From: Oscillospiraceae bacterium
GTDB taxonomy: Bacteria; Bacillota; Clostridia; Oscillospirales; Ruminococcaceae
Length of the DNA: 50,579 bases
Assembly (NCBI GenBank): GCA_016291435.1
Contig: JAEEXH010000011.1
Span: 1 to 50,579 of the forward strand
Direction: 5' to 3'
The notes beneath the pieces are model-generated. The model was not told where the DNA came from. It ran no database searches and saw only the letters and a list, made by a program, of their open reading frames with translations. Positions 1-6,698 of this stretch are shown here, piece after piece; within the stretch, counting starts at the first letter, position 1; every line of letters begins with the position of its first letter. A program made the position numbers and the translations under genes.

Positions 1-52
1 ACAGTAGGCGTTACACTGTTTCTTACAGTTGCGTACAGTTCGCGTTACACTG
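1..52. repeat. Phased short repeats at the window edge
   Basis: The first 52 bases contain five copies of a TACAGT/TACACTG-like unit spaced about 10-12 bp apart (ACAGT at 1, TACACTG at 12, TACAGTT at 24, TACAGTT at 34, TACACTG at 46). A further TACAGTTTTT lies at 121. Read on the minus strand the units are (A)ACTGTA or CAGTGTAA, resembling the first bases of the IS66-type end at 102-123. They may be subterminal transposase-binding repeats of a neighbouring element. The array may continue to the left of the window. Confidence 0.4.
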
Positions 53-60
53 ATACATTT

Positions 61-85
61 TGAGCCGAGGATGTTCCTCGGCTCA
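61..85 (+). terminator. Hairpin, candidate terminator
   Basis: A perfect 10-bp inverted repeat (TGAGCCGAGG / CCTCGGCTCA) with a 5-nt loop is followed on the + strand by TTTCTTT. It would end transcription entering from the left of the window. It lies inside the putative second IS66-type element, so it may equally be a structural part of that element. Confidence 0.4.
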
Positions 86-101
86 TTTCTTTATGAGTTG
101 A

Positions 102-123
102 GCCGGGAATGGTTGGCGCTTAC
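102..123 (-). repeat. IS66-type terminal repeat (second element)
   Basis: On the minus strand this begins GTAAGCGCC and continues AACCATTCCCG. IS66-family ends characteristically begin GTAA. It aligns with the sequence at 1032-1054, which begins GTAACCGTAAAACCATCC, in the same orientation. Its GTAA supplies the stop codon that cuts tnpC after nine codons. If a second element inserted here, the expected 8-bp target duplication would be the + strand AGTTTTTC at 124-131, with its other copy outside the window. Confidence 0.4.
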
Positions 124-149
124 AGTTTTTCAATATCCTGCTCTGACAA
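120..149 (-). pseudogene. tnpC: IS66 transposase TnpC, 9-codon 5' stub
   Basis: A TTG start at 147-149 is preceded by GGAGGA with 8-nt spacing, and encodes LSEQDIEKL before a TAA stop. Position (directly downstream of tnpB), a good ribosome binding site and the Ser-Glu-Gln-rich start fit the N-terminus of the large IS66 DDE transposase TnpC, normally about 500 residues. The rest is missing: sequence beyond the stop matches an IS66-type end rather than more TnpC. The copy therefore cannot transpose on its own. Confidence 0.5.
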
Positions 150-183
150 AACCGCTCTCCTCCGTTCGTTTTAAGCTATCTAT

Positions 184-212
184 ATTATACCATAAAACAA
201 GCGAAAAAGCAA
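184..212 (-). promoter_or_regulatory. Promoter between tnpB and tnpC
   Basis: TTGCTT (207-212), a 17-bp spacer and TATAAT (184-189) form a good sigma-A promoter reading into the tnpC stub. An internal promoter here would let tnpC be expressed separately from tnpAB. Confidence 0.5.
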
Positions 213-241
213 GGAAAATCGTCAAATCCCCTTGCTTTTTC
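203..241. terminator. 12-bp stem hairpin after tnpB
   Basis: GAAAAAGCAAGG (203-214) pairs perfectly with CCTTGCTTTTTC (230-241) around a 15-nt loop, two bases below the tnpB stop codon. The T-rich arm makes it a plausible intrinsic terminator on either strand. It overlaps the -35 box of the tnpC promoter, so termination and tnpC initiation are physically linked. Confidence 0.5.
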
Positions 242-242
242 T

Positions 243-599
243 TCAGTATAATGCACCCGGTTTTCCTTCACGGATCGCCTTGGGCTGTTCGATTTTCAGA
301 CCTTCCAGCAGCCATCTTGTCTGCTGAGGCGTCAACAGTTTTGCTTCGGTCTCATTTCTTGGCCACTGGAATCGTCCGTTATCCAGCCGCTTGTACAGCA
401 GCAGAAAACCGTCGCCCTCCCAAAGCAGTCCTTTGATGCGGTCGCAGCGTCTGCCGCAAAACAGAAACAGCGCGGTGCTGAACGGATCGAGTTCCAGCTG
501 TCCCTGTACAATTGCCGCGAGCCCGTCGATAGAACGCCGCAGATCGGTGTATCCGGTCACAAGAAACACTTGCTGTCCGGCGGGCAGATCGTTCAGCAT
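243..599 (-). CDS. tnpB: IS66 family accessory protein TnpB
   Basis: 118 residues, the usual length for IS66 Orf2/TnpB (PF05717). The family's core is visible: GYTDLRRSIDGLAAIV near the N-terminus, then LFLFCGRRCDRIKGLLW, then LLYKRLDNGRFQWPR. TnpB is needed for transposition of IS66 elements, but its biochemical role is not well defined. The ATG overlaps the end of tnpA in ATGCTGA, so the two are translationally coupled. The gene looks intact although the element is not. Confidence 0.95.
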   Translation of the reverse strand: MLNDLPAGQQVFLVTGYTDLRRSIDGLAAIVQGQLELDPFSTALFLFCGRRCDRIKGLLWEGDGFLLLYKRLDNGRFQWPRNETEAKLLTPQQTRWLLEGLKIEQPKAIREGKPGALY

Positions 600-913
600 A
601 ATGTCTGTACCAATGCGAGAAGAGTATCCGGCGCAATGTCTGCCGGCAATGCGATTTGCAGACCGTTCTTCTCAATGCGGATATCCGAACTCTGCCGCGG
701 AACATTCAATGGCACGATGGACGGAGATGGGTTAAGAAACTGCTCCCGTACTTTTTTCAAGTGATAATAATACGTCTTGGGCTTGATACCGTTTTCGGCA
801 CACCACTGTAGAACGGTCAGCCCGCTTGCCTGTTGTGCTTCAATCTGTGCTGACCATTCCCGCAGGCGCACTTCCTGCTTTACCGCTGTGATCGCTGTTG
901 CTTCTGTTGCCAT
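593..913 (-). CDS. tnpA: IS66 family accessory protein TnpA
   Basis: 106 residues. The N-terminal half has the helix-turn-helix character of IS66 Orf1/TnpA: REWSAQIEAQQASGLTVLQW followed by CAENGIKPKTYYYHLKKVRE, with the family's WC-x-NGI-x-x-x-TYYY pattern. The C-terminal half, ending PADIAPDTLLALVQTLC, is typical of the family. The start is supported by AGGAGG seven bases upstream. TnpA is thought to bind the element ends. A TATAAT-like -10 lies about 90 bp upstream. Confidence 0.9.
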   Translation of the reverse strand: MATEATAITAVKQEVRLREWSAQIEAQQASGLTVLQWCAENGIKPKTYYYHLKKVREQFLNPSPSIVPLNVPRQSSDIRIEKNGLQIALPADIAPDTLLALVQTLC

Positions 914-1002
914 ACCTATTCCTCCTGTGTCTCATTGACTCCAATTTACTCCATAGACTAAATTGGACTGTCCAGATTACTCCATGGAGCTGGTTGGAGT
1001 TT

Positions 1003-1031
1003 ATTATACCATTTTGGACATCGGAGGTCTA
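1003..1031 (-). promoter_or_regulatory. Possible tnpA promoter
   Basis: TATAAT (1003-1008) lies upstream of tnpA. The hexamer 17 bp further up is TAGACC, a poor -35, so the promoter is weak or needs an activator. It lies within the element, close to the candidate terminal repeat at 1032-1054. Confidence 0.4.
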
Positions 1032-1054
1032 GGCGCGGATGGTTTTACGGTTAC
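1032..1054 (-). repeat. Candidate IS66 left terminal repeat
   Basis: Read on the minus strand this begins GTAACCGTAAAACCATCC. It lies about 140 bp upstream of tnpA and matches the end at 102-123 at most positions (GTAA, CG, AACCAT, CCG). The right-hand partner is not in the window, so assignment rests on the GTAA start and on the similarity between the two ends. Confidence 0.4.
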
Positions 1055-1120
1055 CATCGAAAGTGCTCCCCCGGCAAATACTGGTTTATCACGGGGAACA
1101 CAATTCCGAAAAGGGACATC

Positions 1121-1169
1121 AAAAAGCCCCGCGCACTGCCGATACAATGCAGTGCGCGGGGCTTTTTTT
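1121..1169. terminator. Bidirectional intrinsic terminator after yajC
   Basis: A perfect 14-bp stem (arms 1126-1139 and 1149-1162, GC-rich) with a 9-nt loop. It has seven T on the + side and five T on the minus side. It lies 10 bp beyond the yajC stop, and insulates yajC from the IS66 element. Confidence 0.9.
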
Positions 1170-1178
1170 GATGCAGAA

Positions 1179-1679
1179 TCATTCGTCAGACTTCTTCTTT
1201 TTGTCGTCGTTTGCAGCAGCGGTCGCGATGCCTGCGCGTCTTGCCGCCTTGCGCTCCTTCTCAGCAGCCGCCTGCTCCTCCATCTGCGTGATGTTCTCGT
1301 GGATCGCCCACTTCTTCACGCGGATCTTGTTGCGCTCGCCGCCTGTCTCCAGCACGACCGTATCATCGGTCACACGGAGCACGATGCCGACGATGCCGCC
1401 CGCCGTGCAGACCTCGTCTCCGACGCGGACATTCTCGCGCATCTGCTGTGCCTGCTTCTCGCGCTTCTGCTGCGGACGGAGCAGAATGAGATAGAGCAGC
1501 ACCAGTGCGATCGCAAAGGGGATGATGCTCGTGAGAAGCTGCATGGTCGGATTGACCTCCTGCGATGCAGTCTGCGAGGAGGATGCCGCTGCCTCATCCG
1601 CGAATGCGGTCAGGGAGCAGAGCGCCGCCGCAGAGACAGTGCCCAGCAGCGCTGCAATGGTTTTCTTCATAGCGTTCAT
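1179..1679 (-). CDS. yajC: Sec translocase accessory subunit YajC
   Basis: 166 residues. The YajC core is clear: a single membrane helix (about 49-67, ending LLYLILLRPQQKREK) followed by the small cytoplasmic domain with VRVGDEVCTAGGIVGIV and a V-VLETG-ERNKIRVKKWAI segment. YajC associates with SecDF and SecYEG. Unusually, an additional N-terminal signal-like segment with an Ala-Phe-Ala cleavage-type motif and a Ser/Ala-rich linker precede the helix. A Lys-rich tail follows the domain. The first ATG is preferred because AAGGAAGGG lies nine bases upstream. It is a single-gene unit with its own promoter and terminator. Confidence 0.92.
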   Translation of the reverse strand: MNAMKKTIAALLGTVSAAALCSLTAFADEAAASSSQTASQEVNPTMQLLTSIIPFAIALVLLYLILLRPQQKREKQAQQMRENVRVGDEVCTAGGIVGIVLRVTDDTVVLETGGERNKIRVKKWAIHENITQMEEQAAAEKERKAARRAGIATAAANDDKKKKSDE

Positions 1680-1714
1680 GGTAATCTACCCTTCCTTGAT
1701 TGAAATGTACCCTT

Positions 1715-1743
1715 ATTATAACATATGCTGCGAAAAAAAGCAA
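1715..1743 (-). promoter_or_regulatory. yajC promoter
   Basis: TTGCTT (1738-1743), 17-bp spacer, TATAAT (1715-1720), ending about 35 bp upstream of the yajC start. Same architecture as most promoters in the window. Confidence 0.75.
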
Positions 1744-1781
1744 TGGGCGCGGCAAAATAAAACACCGCACGGACTCCCCTG

Positions 1782-2465
1782 CTAATTATCCGAGAGATCG
1801 TACTGCTCCTCTTCGTTCGTGAGGATCATCTCGAGCACCCTGCCGAAGAAGCCAGCCGGATTGCGGAGGATGCACTCACCGAGCGATTGGGCGTCCTTCT
1901 CGGTCGGCGCATGGATTTGCAGGCCGAACATTTCACGTTCCTGATCCTTGCCGGTGACGCGGAGCACCCAGTCGGTGTCGGTCTGCTCGCAGGTAATGTC
2001 CAGATCGCGCAGCGCCTTCTGCCGTGCTTCATAGCGCAGTGCCGTCAGCAGCACGGCGTCACGGTACATCTTCGGCACATAGAGCCGCAGCAGCTTTGCG
2101 CACTGTCTGCCCTTATCGAGCAGGCAATACTGCATCACGCCGTTTTTGTCGGGCACTTCCTCTGCCATACTGTTTTCGAGCAGGAAGCCGGTCACATCCT
2201 CATACATGAAGTAGTTGATATGCCCTGCCCCGACCATAATGTCATAGAGCCAGTCGGAGGGGAGCTTTCCGCCCATCTGCGAGAGAATATCGCAGAGCAG
2301 GATGCAGATGAACGGCGGATGCGTCAGATCCGGCGCCTTCATCTTCGGGACATGCGCCTCCTTCTCAGGAGGCTTCGGCGCATGCGGCACCTCCTCCTCG
2401 GGGAAAAATGCCATCTGCCCCGGAAGCTCCTCTTCGATCTCAAGCTCCAGATCCTCGGTGTCCAT
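1782..2465 (-). CDS. DUF4364 family protein
   Basis: 227 residues. After an acidic, Pro-rich N-terminus (about 1-48), a winged-helix-like region follows: LLCDILSQMGGKLPSDWLYD, then GHINYFMYEDVTGFLLENSM, then a YCLLDKGRQCAKLL wing. This matches the layout of DUF4364, a Clostridia family of unknown function; the assignment is from memory of the family pattern. No catalytic motif is visible. It is cytoplasmic, with no signal or membrane helix. It is the third gene of aroC-(small exported protein)-DUF4364, separated from the previous gene by 42 bp with AAAGGG upstream. A transcriptional regulator is possible but unproven. Confidence 0.6.
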   Translation of the reverse strand: MDTEDLELEIEEELPGQMAFFPEEEVPHAPKPPEKEAHVPKMKAPDLTHPPFICILLCDILSQMGGKLPSDWLYDIMVGAGHINYFMYEDVTGFLLENSMAEEVPDKNGVMQYCLLDKGRQCAKLLRLYVPKMYRDAVLLTALRYEARQKALRDLDITCEQTDTDWVLRVTGKDQEREMFGLQIHAPTEKDAQSLGECILRNPAGFFGRVLEMILTNEEEQYDLSDN

Positions 2466-2507
2466 GCCGTCACCGCCCTTTCTGCTGATGATTTTCTGCG
2501 GGAGGCT

Positions 2508-2885
2508 TCAGTCCCGCCGCTGATATTCGCGTGTATCGGTTTCGCCGTTCGGGAGCCGCTCCTTCCATGTCATGACATCATTCCGCAGGGAGACACGGTA
2601 TTCGGATACCGTGCCCGCTGCCGGGACATCTATGCGGAGCGTGCTGCCGTCCATCTCCCATGTGCCCGTGCGATCATGTGAACGCACTTCATCGTTTTGG
2701 TATGAGGTCCAGGTCTGCACATAGGTCATGTCATTGTAAAGCGTGAGCGTTTCGCCCGCGTCCTCGTGATCGAGCTGCCATGTGCCGCAGAGCGCCTCGG
2801 GCTTTGGACGGTGCAGCAGCAGTGTGCCGATGCCGCCCGCCGCGATCACACACATGGATGCGATCAGAAGCGTCTGTTTTTTCAT
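2508..2885 (-). CDS. Small exported or anchored lipocalin-like protein
   Basis: 125 residues. A Lys-Lys start and a hydrophobic stretch (about 5-24, LLIASMCVIAAGG) indicate a signal peptide or membrane anchor. The remainder is a short beta-rich domain with LCGTWQLDHEDAGETLTLY, GTWEMDGSTLRID and TWKERLPNGETD, the GTW repeats typical of lipocalin-like domains. Exact family not recognised. The start lies 6 bp after the aroC stop with no clear ribosome binding site, so it is probably translated by coupling to aroC. Confidence 0.6.
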   Translation of the reverse strand: MKKQTLLIASMCVIAAGGIGTLLLHRPKPEALCGTWQLDHEDAGETLTLYNDMTYVQTWTSYQNDEVRSHDRTGTWEMDGSTLRIDVPAAGTVSEYRVSLRNDVMTWKERLPNGETDTREYQRRD

Positions 2886-2891
2886 AGGCGC

Positions 2892-3998
2892 TTACACAAA
2901 GTTCGGGTAATCGAGCAGATGCGATACGAGCGCGATGCACATAGCCGCTTCGACGGACGGCACCGACTCGGGCACCATGCACGGATGCGGCGCCTCTGCG
3001 CTCTGGATGACCTCATTGGTCATTGCGGAATAATCGACAGTCTCCTGCGGCTTTCCGATGGATGCCGCCGGCTTGATTGCCACATCGAAGCAGATCGGCA
3101 TGCCGGACGAGATGCCGCCCAGAATACCGCCGTGATGGTTGGTTTTTGTCAGCACATGCCCGCGGTCATCGACATAGAAGGCGTCGTTGCACTGGCTGCC
3201 GGTCATCTTCGCGGTCTGGAAGCCCGCGCCGAACTCAAGCCCGCGCACGCCGGGGATGCCGAAGACGAGCTGTGCGATGGAATTTTCAAGCCCGTCGAAG
3301 ATCGGGGAGCCGATGCCTGCGGGGACATTGACCGCATAGCAGGCGATGGTGCCGCCGAGCGTCTCACCGCCCATCGACGCCTGCTGGATATCCGCAAGCA
3401 TCTTCTTGCCCTGCACGGGGTTGTTGACCGGCATTCTGCGGTTGCGGATGCGCAGGAGGTCTTCCTTCGTGACGGCGGTCTGCGAGAGGGGCTTGTCCTT
3501 GATATTGTGGATCGAGGTGATCTGCGCGGCGACATAGATGCCGCGGCGCTCTAGGATCTGGCGGCAGACGGCGCCCGCAAAGCAGAGCGGGATCGTCATG
3601 CGCTCAGAGAGATGCCCGCCGCTCCGCACATCGGCAAAGCCGCGGTAGCGCATCGCGCCGGTGTAGTCGGCGTGTCCGGGGCGTGCGATGCGGGAGATAT
3701 TCTGATAATCGACCTGCCCGATGCCGCGCGGGTTGTTGAGAAACGCGCAGAGCGGCGAGCCGGTGGTGCGGTCATTGATAAGACCTGAGAGCACCTGCGG
3801 GAAGTCGAGCTGCTCCCGCTGGTGATTGGGGTCATCCGGCAGAAAGAGCGAGCGGGTGCGGCGCGTCATGAAGCGCGCAAGGTCTTCGATGTCGATATAT
3901 TCCCCCGGGGGGATATTGTCGAGGACGACGCCGATCGCGGGGCCCTCCGCTTCGCCGAACAGCGAAATGCTGATGCGATGATTCCAGATAGATGCCAT
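2892..3998 (-). CDS. aroC: Divergent chorismate synthase
   Basis: 368 residues from the ATG with GGAGG 8 bp upstream. The whole-length match to chorismate synthase (EPSP to chorismate, reduced-FMN dependent, last shikimate step) is clear: RPGHADYTGAMRY (His about 109 kept), GGLENSIAQLVFGIPGVRG, TNHHGGILGGISSGMP. Key conserved positions are altered: the GESHG motif is GEAEG (His to Glu at about 18), the S-A-R segment is S-E-R, and the usual GRHDPC near the C-terminus is EAPHPC followed by VPE instead of VPR. It may be a lineage variant, a changed enzyme or an inactive homologue. No other shikimate genes are nearby. It has its own promoter. Confidence 0.85.
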   Translation of the reverse strand: MASIWNHRISISLFGEAEGPAIGVVLDNIPPGEYIDIEDLARFMTRRTRSLFLPDDPNHQREQLDFPQVLSGLINDRTTGSPLCAFLNNPRGIGQVDYQNISRIARPGHADYTGAMRYRGFADVRSGGHLSERMTIPLCFAGAVCRQILERRGIYVAAQITSIHNIKDKPLSQTAVTKEDLLRIRNRRMPVNNPVQGKKMLADIQQASMGGETLGGTIACYAVNVPAGIGSPIFDGLENSIAQLVFGIPGVRGLEFGAGFQTAKMTGSQCNDAFYVDDRGHVLTKTNHHGGILGGISSGMPICFDVAIKPAASIGKPQETVDYSAMTNEVIQSAEAPHPCMVPESVPSVEAAMCIALVSHLLDYPNFV

Positions 3999-4040
3999 AG
4001 GGTTTGCCTCCGTTGATGATGAAACATAACACTTCATCTT

Positions 4041-4069
4041 ATTATAACACAGATTCAGAAAAATCGCAA
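4041..4069 (-). promoter_or_regulatory. aroC promoter
   Basis: TTGCGA (4064-4069), 17-bp spacer, TATAAT (4041-4046), about 40 bp upstream of the aroC start. It drives aroC, the small exported protein and the DUF4364 gene. Confidence 0.75.
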
Positions 4070-4090
4070 GCAGTTTTTTTGCGGAAGTAT

Positions 4091-4300
4091 GGCTGTTCAG
4101 CTGCCGCCTCCTCTGCTGTCAAGGCAGAGGGCGATGCCCTCACCGCCGAAGGCGTCAGCAGCTTGCAGGCGCAGTACGGCTTCATGATCGCACCGGCACT
4201 CCGCGATCTCGGAAAGCTCGGCCTCATGCAGATCCCCGCAGATGCGCCCTGCACCGATGCAGAGCAGCTTGCGGCGTTCGCAGACTATTTCAAAGCGTAA
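4091..4300 (+). pseudogene. Orphan C-terminal coding remnant
   Basis: An open frame on the + strand ends in TAA at 4300 and is followed by a terminator. Its codons share the GC-rich third positions of real genes here, and the peptide is protein-like, including QYGFMIAPALRDLGKLGLMQ and TDAEQLAAFADYFKA. The frame stays open upstream to 4004, but there it overlaps the aroC promoter and start region on the other strand, and no ribosome binding site or promoter is visible. I read it as the 3' end of a gene whose front was lost when aroC came to lie beside it. The family is not recognised. Confidence 0.4.
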
Positions 4301-4317
4301 CCTTATAAACGCACAGT

Positions 4318-4356
4318 GCCCCCGATCCGTTCTGCGGATCAGGGGCGCTTTCTGTT
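4318..4356 (+). terminator. Intrinsic terminator
   Basis: Arms 4318-4329 and 4335-4346 pair with one mismatch, with TTTCTGTTTT following on the + strand. It ends the orphan + frame. It also lies 12 bp beyond the stop of the minus-strand surface protein gene, and may serve it although the T tract is poor in that direction. Confidence 0.65.
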
Positions 4357-4368
4357 TTGAGCGTTCCT

Positions 4369-5037
4369 TTATTCCTCTGCATTCTGATCGGCACGCAGCT
4401 TCCATGCCATGCCGCCGATGCCGCACACCGCCGCGAGGATCAGCAGCACCGACGAGACCGCAAGACCCGTGCGAGACTCTGCTTTCTCCGTTCCGGCTGC
4501 GGTGCTGATGCGTTCCGCAGTTTCCGATGCCGTCTGCGCTGCGGATGATGCCGCCGTTGTGACGGTTTCCGTTTGCGCCGGGACAGTGCCGAGCCCGAAC
4601 AGCTCCTCCGGCGGAAGGCTCAGCACACCCTCCCCCGCGGCGGCCGTATCCTCCGCAGATGCCGCTGTTTCAGCTGTCTCCGACACGGTTTCCGCGGTCA
4701 GAGCTGTTGTTTCTTCCGTGCCGGATGTGACCGTCTGCGCCGTCACATCGCCGCCGGAGCCCGGGTCGATGCCGCAGTAGAGCAGAATCGTCTCGCTGTT
4801 TGCGTAAATATAATTCACCATCGCGGCGTAGGAATAATAGCTGCCGTCGCTGCGGTAGACGCCCGCACCGTCCGATCTGCCGCGTGCGAGCACTCCTGCC
4901 GCCTGCGAGACATATTCCTCCGGCACACCGATGCTTCTGAGCGCCGCATACACATCGCCCTCGCTTGCCGCATATGCCTTTATCGGCATACAGAGGCAGA
5001 ACAGGGCGATGCTGCATATCACAAATAACCGTTTCAT
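4369..5037 (-). CDS. Exported, C-terminally anchored protein coupled to the sensor kinase
   Basis: 222 residues. Signal peptide 1-23 (MKRLFVICSIALFCLCM, then AYA as a cleavage motif); a small domain (about 24-90) with ALRSIGVPEEYVSQ and a GVYRSDGSYYSYAAMVNYIY segment; a long Thr/Ala/Glu-rich linker (about 95-190) likely to be extended outside the cell; a C-terminal membrane helix (about 192-212) and a short charged tail. No LPXTG motif was seen. Family unknown. Its ATG overlaps the kinase stop in ATGA, so it is made together with the two-component system. That suggests an accessory or sensing partner, or a target gene, of the kinase. Confidence 0.75.
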   Translation of the reverse strand: MKRLFVICSIALFCLCMPIKAYAASEGDVYAALRSIGVPEEYVSQAAGVLARGRSDGAGVYRSDGSYYSYAAMVNYIYANSETILLYCGIDPGSGGDVTAQTVTSGTEETTALTAETVSETAETAASAEDTAAAGEGVLSLPPEELFGLGTVPAQTETVTTAASSAAQTASETAERISTAAGTEKAESRTGLAVSSVLLILAAVCGIGGMAWKLRADQNAEE

Positions 5038-6698
5038 TTGCTGTGTTCGCCGTCTCCTTTTTGCTGCGTCCGCTGCGGGAAGGTCAGCGTGATCGCCGTG
5101 CCCTCGCCGGGGGTGCTGTCCAGCGTGACGGACGCACCGAGATACTGTGCCGCATGCTTCACGATCGAAAGACCGAGACCTGTGCCGCCGAGCTCCTTTG
5201 AGTGGCTCTTATCGATGCGGTAGAAGCGCTCAAAGACGCGCCCCTGCTCTGCATACGGGATGCCGATGCCGGTGTCGGTGACAGTGAGCGTGACGCCTGC
5301 TGCCGTTTCCGAGACCGAGACCGTGACGCTGCCGCCCTCGCGGTTATATTTCACTGCGTTGTCGCAGAGATTGTAGACTGTTTCATGCAGCAGACGGTAA
5401 ACGCCGTCTACCGCGACCGGCTCACCGATCAGCTCCATCCGGACCTTCCGCTTCTCCGCCGCCGCACGCAGGGTCTCCAGCACATCGGCAGAGAGTGCTT
5501 TCAGATCCACCGGCTCCCACTGCATCTGCAAGCCGCCCTCATCGAGCTTCGAGAGCCGGATGATGTCATCGACCAGCGCGATCAGGCGCTGCGCCTCGCG
5601 GTAAATATCAGAGGCAAATTCCTCGGTTTTCTCCTGCGGCACCATCCCCTGCGCCATGAGCTCCGCAAAGCCGGAGATGGAGGTCAGCGGCGTTTTCAGC
5701 TCGTGAGATACATTCGCCGAGAACTCCTGCCGCAGCTGCTCCCGCTGCTCCCGCTCGGTGACATTCACCAGCAGCAGCACGGCGCCGGAGGGCTTTCCGT
5801 GTATCTGCACGGGGTTCGCGATGAATTCCCACGCCTCGCCGTCCTGCGTGAACATCGTTTCGGCATGTTCGCCGTGCAGCGCCGTTTTGACAGCTTCACG
5901 GACCTCGCCGCTCGGATCCAGCTTATCGCCGATCTCCACGACTGAGAGCAGCCGCTGCGCCGTGCCGTTGACGCTGAGCACAACGGCGTCGCGGTCAACG
6001 AGCAGGAAGCCCTCGCTCATGCTGGCCGTCAGCGCAGAGAATTCCTCCTGCCGCCGTTTCAGCTCGACAATCTGCTCCTGAATGGTGAAATTCTGCACCT
6101 GAATGCGGCTGACAAGCGGCGCCAGCTCGGAATAGATATTCGGGTCGGGATTGTCAAGATCAAGCGCATTGATCGGCTGCGTGATCTGCTTTGCCGCACG
6201 GAATGCCAGCACACCGGAGATCATCAGCACCAGCACCGTCACCCAGAGCACAGGGCTCACCGCCGCCGCTGCCGTGCGCACCGCACTGAGCGGGCGGCTC
6301 AGCCGCAGGACGCTGCCGTCTCCGCAGCGCAGCGCATAATACATCATGCTCTCGCCGCTGCTCTCCGATTTGCGGATGCCCTTGCCCTCGCCGGAGGAGA
6401 AGGCATCGCGCACCTCCGAGTATCCCGCCTGATTCGCGGTCTCGCCGGTGCATTCGCTGTCATAGCGCACGGAACCGTCTTCCGCGATCCATGTGATGCG
6501 GTTGATGCTGCCGAGCGTTTCAAGATAGTGCATCCCGCCGATCTTCAGCCCGTTTTCCGCATAGACCGCCTCCTGCTGCAGCGCAGCATAGGTTTCATCA
6601 TAGGTCTCGCGGTATTGCAGCCCGAAGAACAGCACTGCACAGAGCAGCATCACGGAGATGCCGACTGCGAACACGCTCTTGAAGATTGTTTTGGTCAT
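5034..6698 (-). CDS. PhoR/WalK-type sensor histidine kinase
   Basis: 554 residues. Membrane helix about 9-27; extracellular domain about 28-148; second helix about 149-168; a short HAMP-like segment containing ITQPINAL; a PAS domain about 220-312 (GFLLVDRDAVVLSVNGTAQR); HisKA with FSANVSHELKTP, the phospho-acceptor being His332; HATPase with N-box NLCDNAVKYN (about 443-452), DTGIGI (475-480) and GGTGLGLSI (504-512). All catalytic motifs are intact. The domain order matches PhoR and related kinases, though the stimulus cannot be read from sequence. The start overlaps the response regulator stop (ATGA). Confidence 0.93.
   Translation of the reverse strand: MTKTIFKSVFAVGISVMLLCAVLFFGLQYRETYDETYAALQQEAVYAENGLKIGGMHYLETLGSINRITWIAEDGSVRYDSECTGETANQAGYSEVRDAFSSGEGKGIRKSESSGESMMYYALRCGDGSVLRLSRPLSAVRTAAAAVSPVLWVTVLVLMISGVLAFRAAKQITQPINALDLDNPDPNIYSELAPLVSRIQVQNFTIQEQIVELKRRQEEFSALTASMSEGFLLVDRDAVVLSVNGTAQRLLSVVEIGDKLDPSGEVREAVKTALHGEHAETMFTQDGEAWEFIANPVQIHGKPSGAVLLLVNVTEREQREQLRQEFSANVSHELKTPLTSISGFAELMAQGMVPQEKTEEFASDIYREAQRLIALVDDIIRLSKLDEGGLQMQWEPVDLKALSADVLETLRAAAEKRKVRMELIGEPVAVDGVYRLLHETVYNLCDNAVKYNREGGSVTVSVSETAAGVTLTVTDTGIGIPYAEQGRVFERFYRIDKSHSKELGGTGLGLSIVKHAAQYLGASVTLDSTPGEGTAITLTFPQRTQQKGDGEHSK

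Larger units (their letters stand above)
124..1054 (-). mobile_element. IS66-family insertion element, truncated
   Basis: The segment carries tnpA and tnpB, and the beginning of tnpC, in the order usual for IS66. A candidate left terminal repeat lies at 1032-1054 (minus strand GTAACCGTAAAACC). The right terminal repeat and nearly all of tnpC are absent. Between this end and tnpA sit two direct copies of TTACTCCAT (946-954 and 977-985, 31 bp apart) and an inverted repeat CCAATTTA/TAAATTGG (941-966), plausible transposase or regulatory sites. The family is clear from TnpA and TnpB; exact boundaries are inferred. Confidence 0.65.

Noticed and set aside
1-52. CRISPR array
   Set aside because: Units are about 11 bp with no unique spacers; far too short and too closely spaced for CRISPR.
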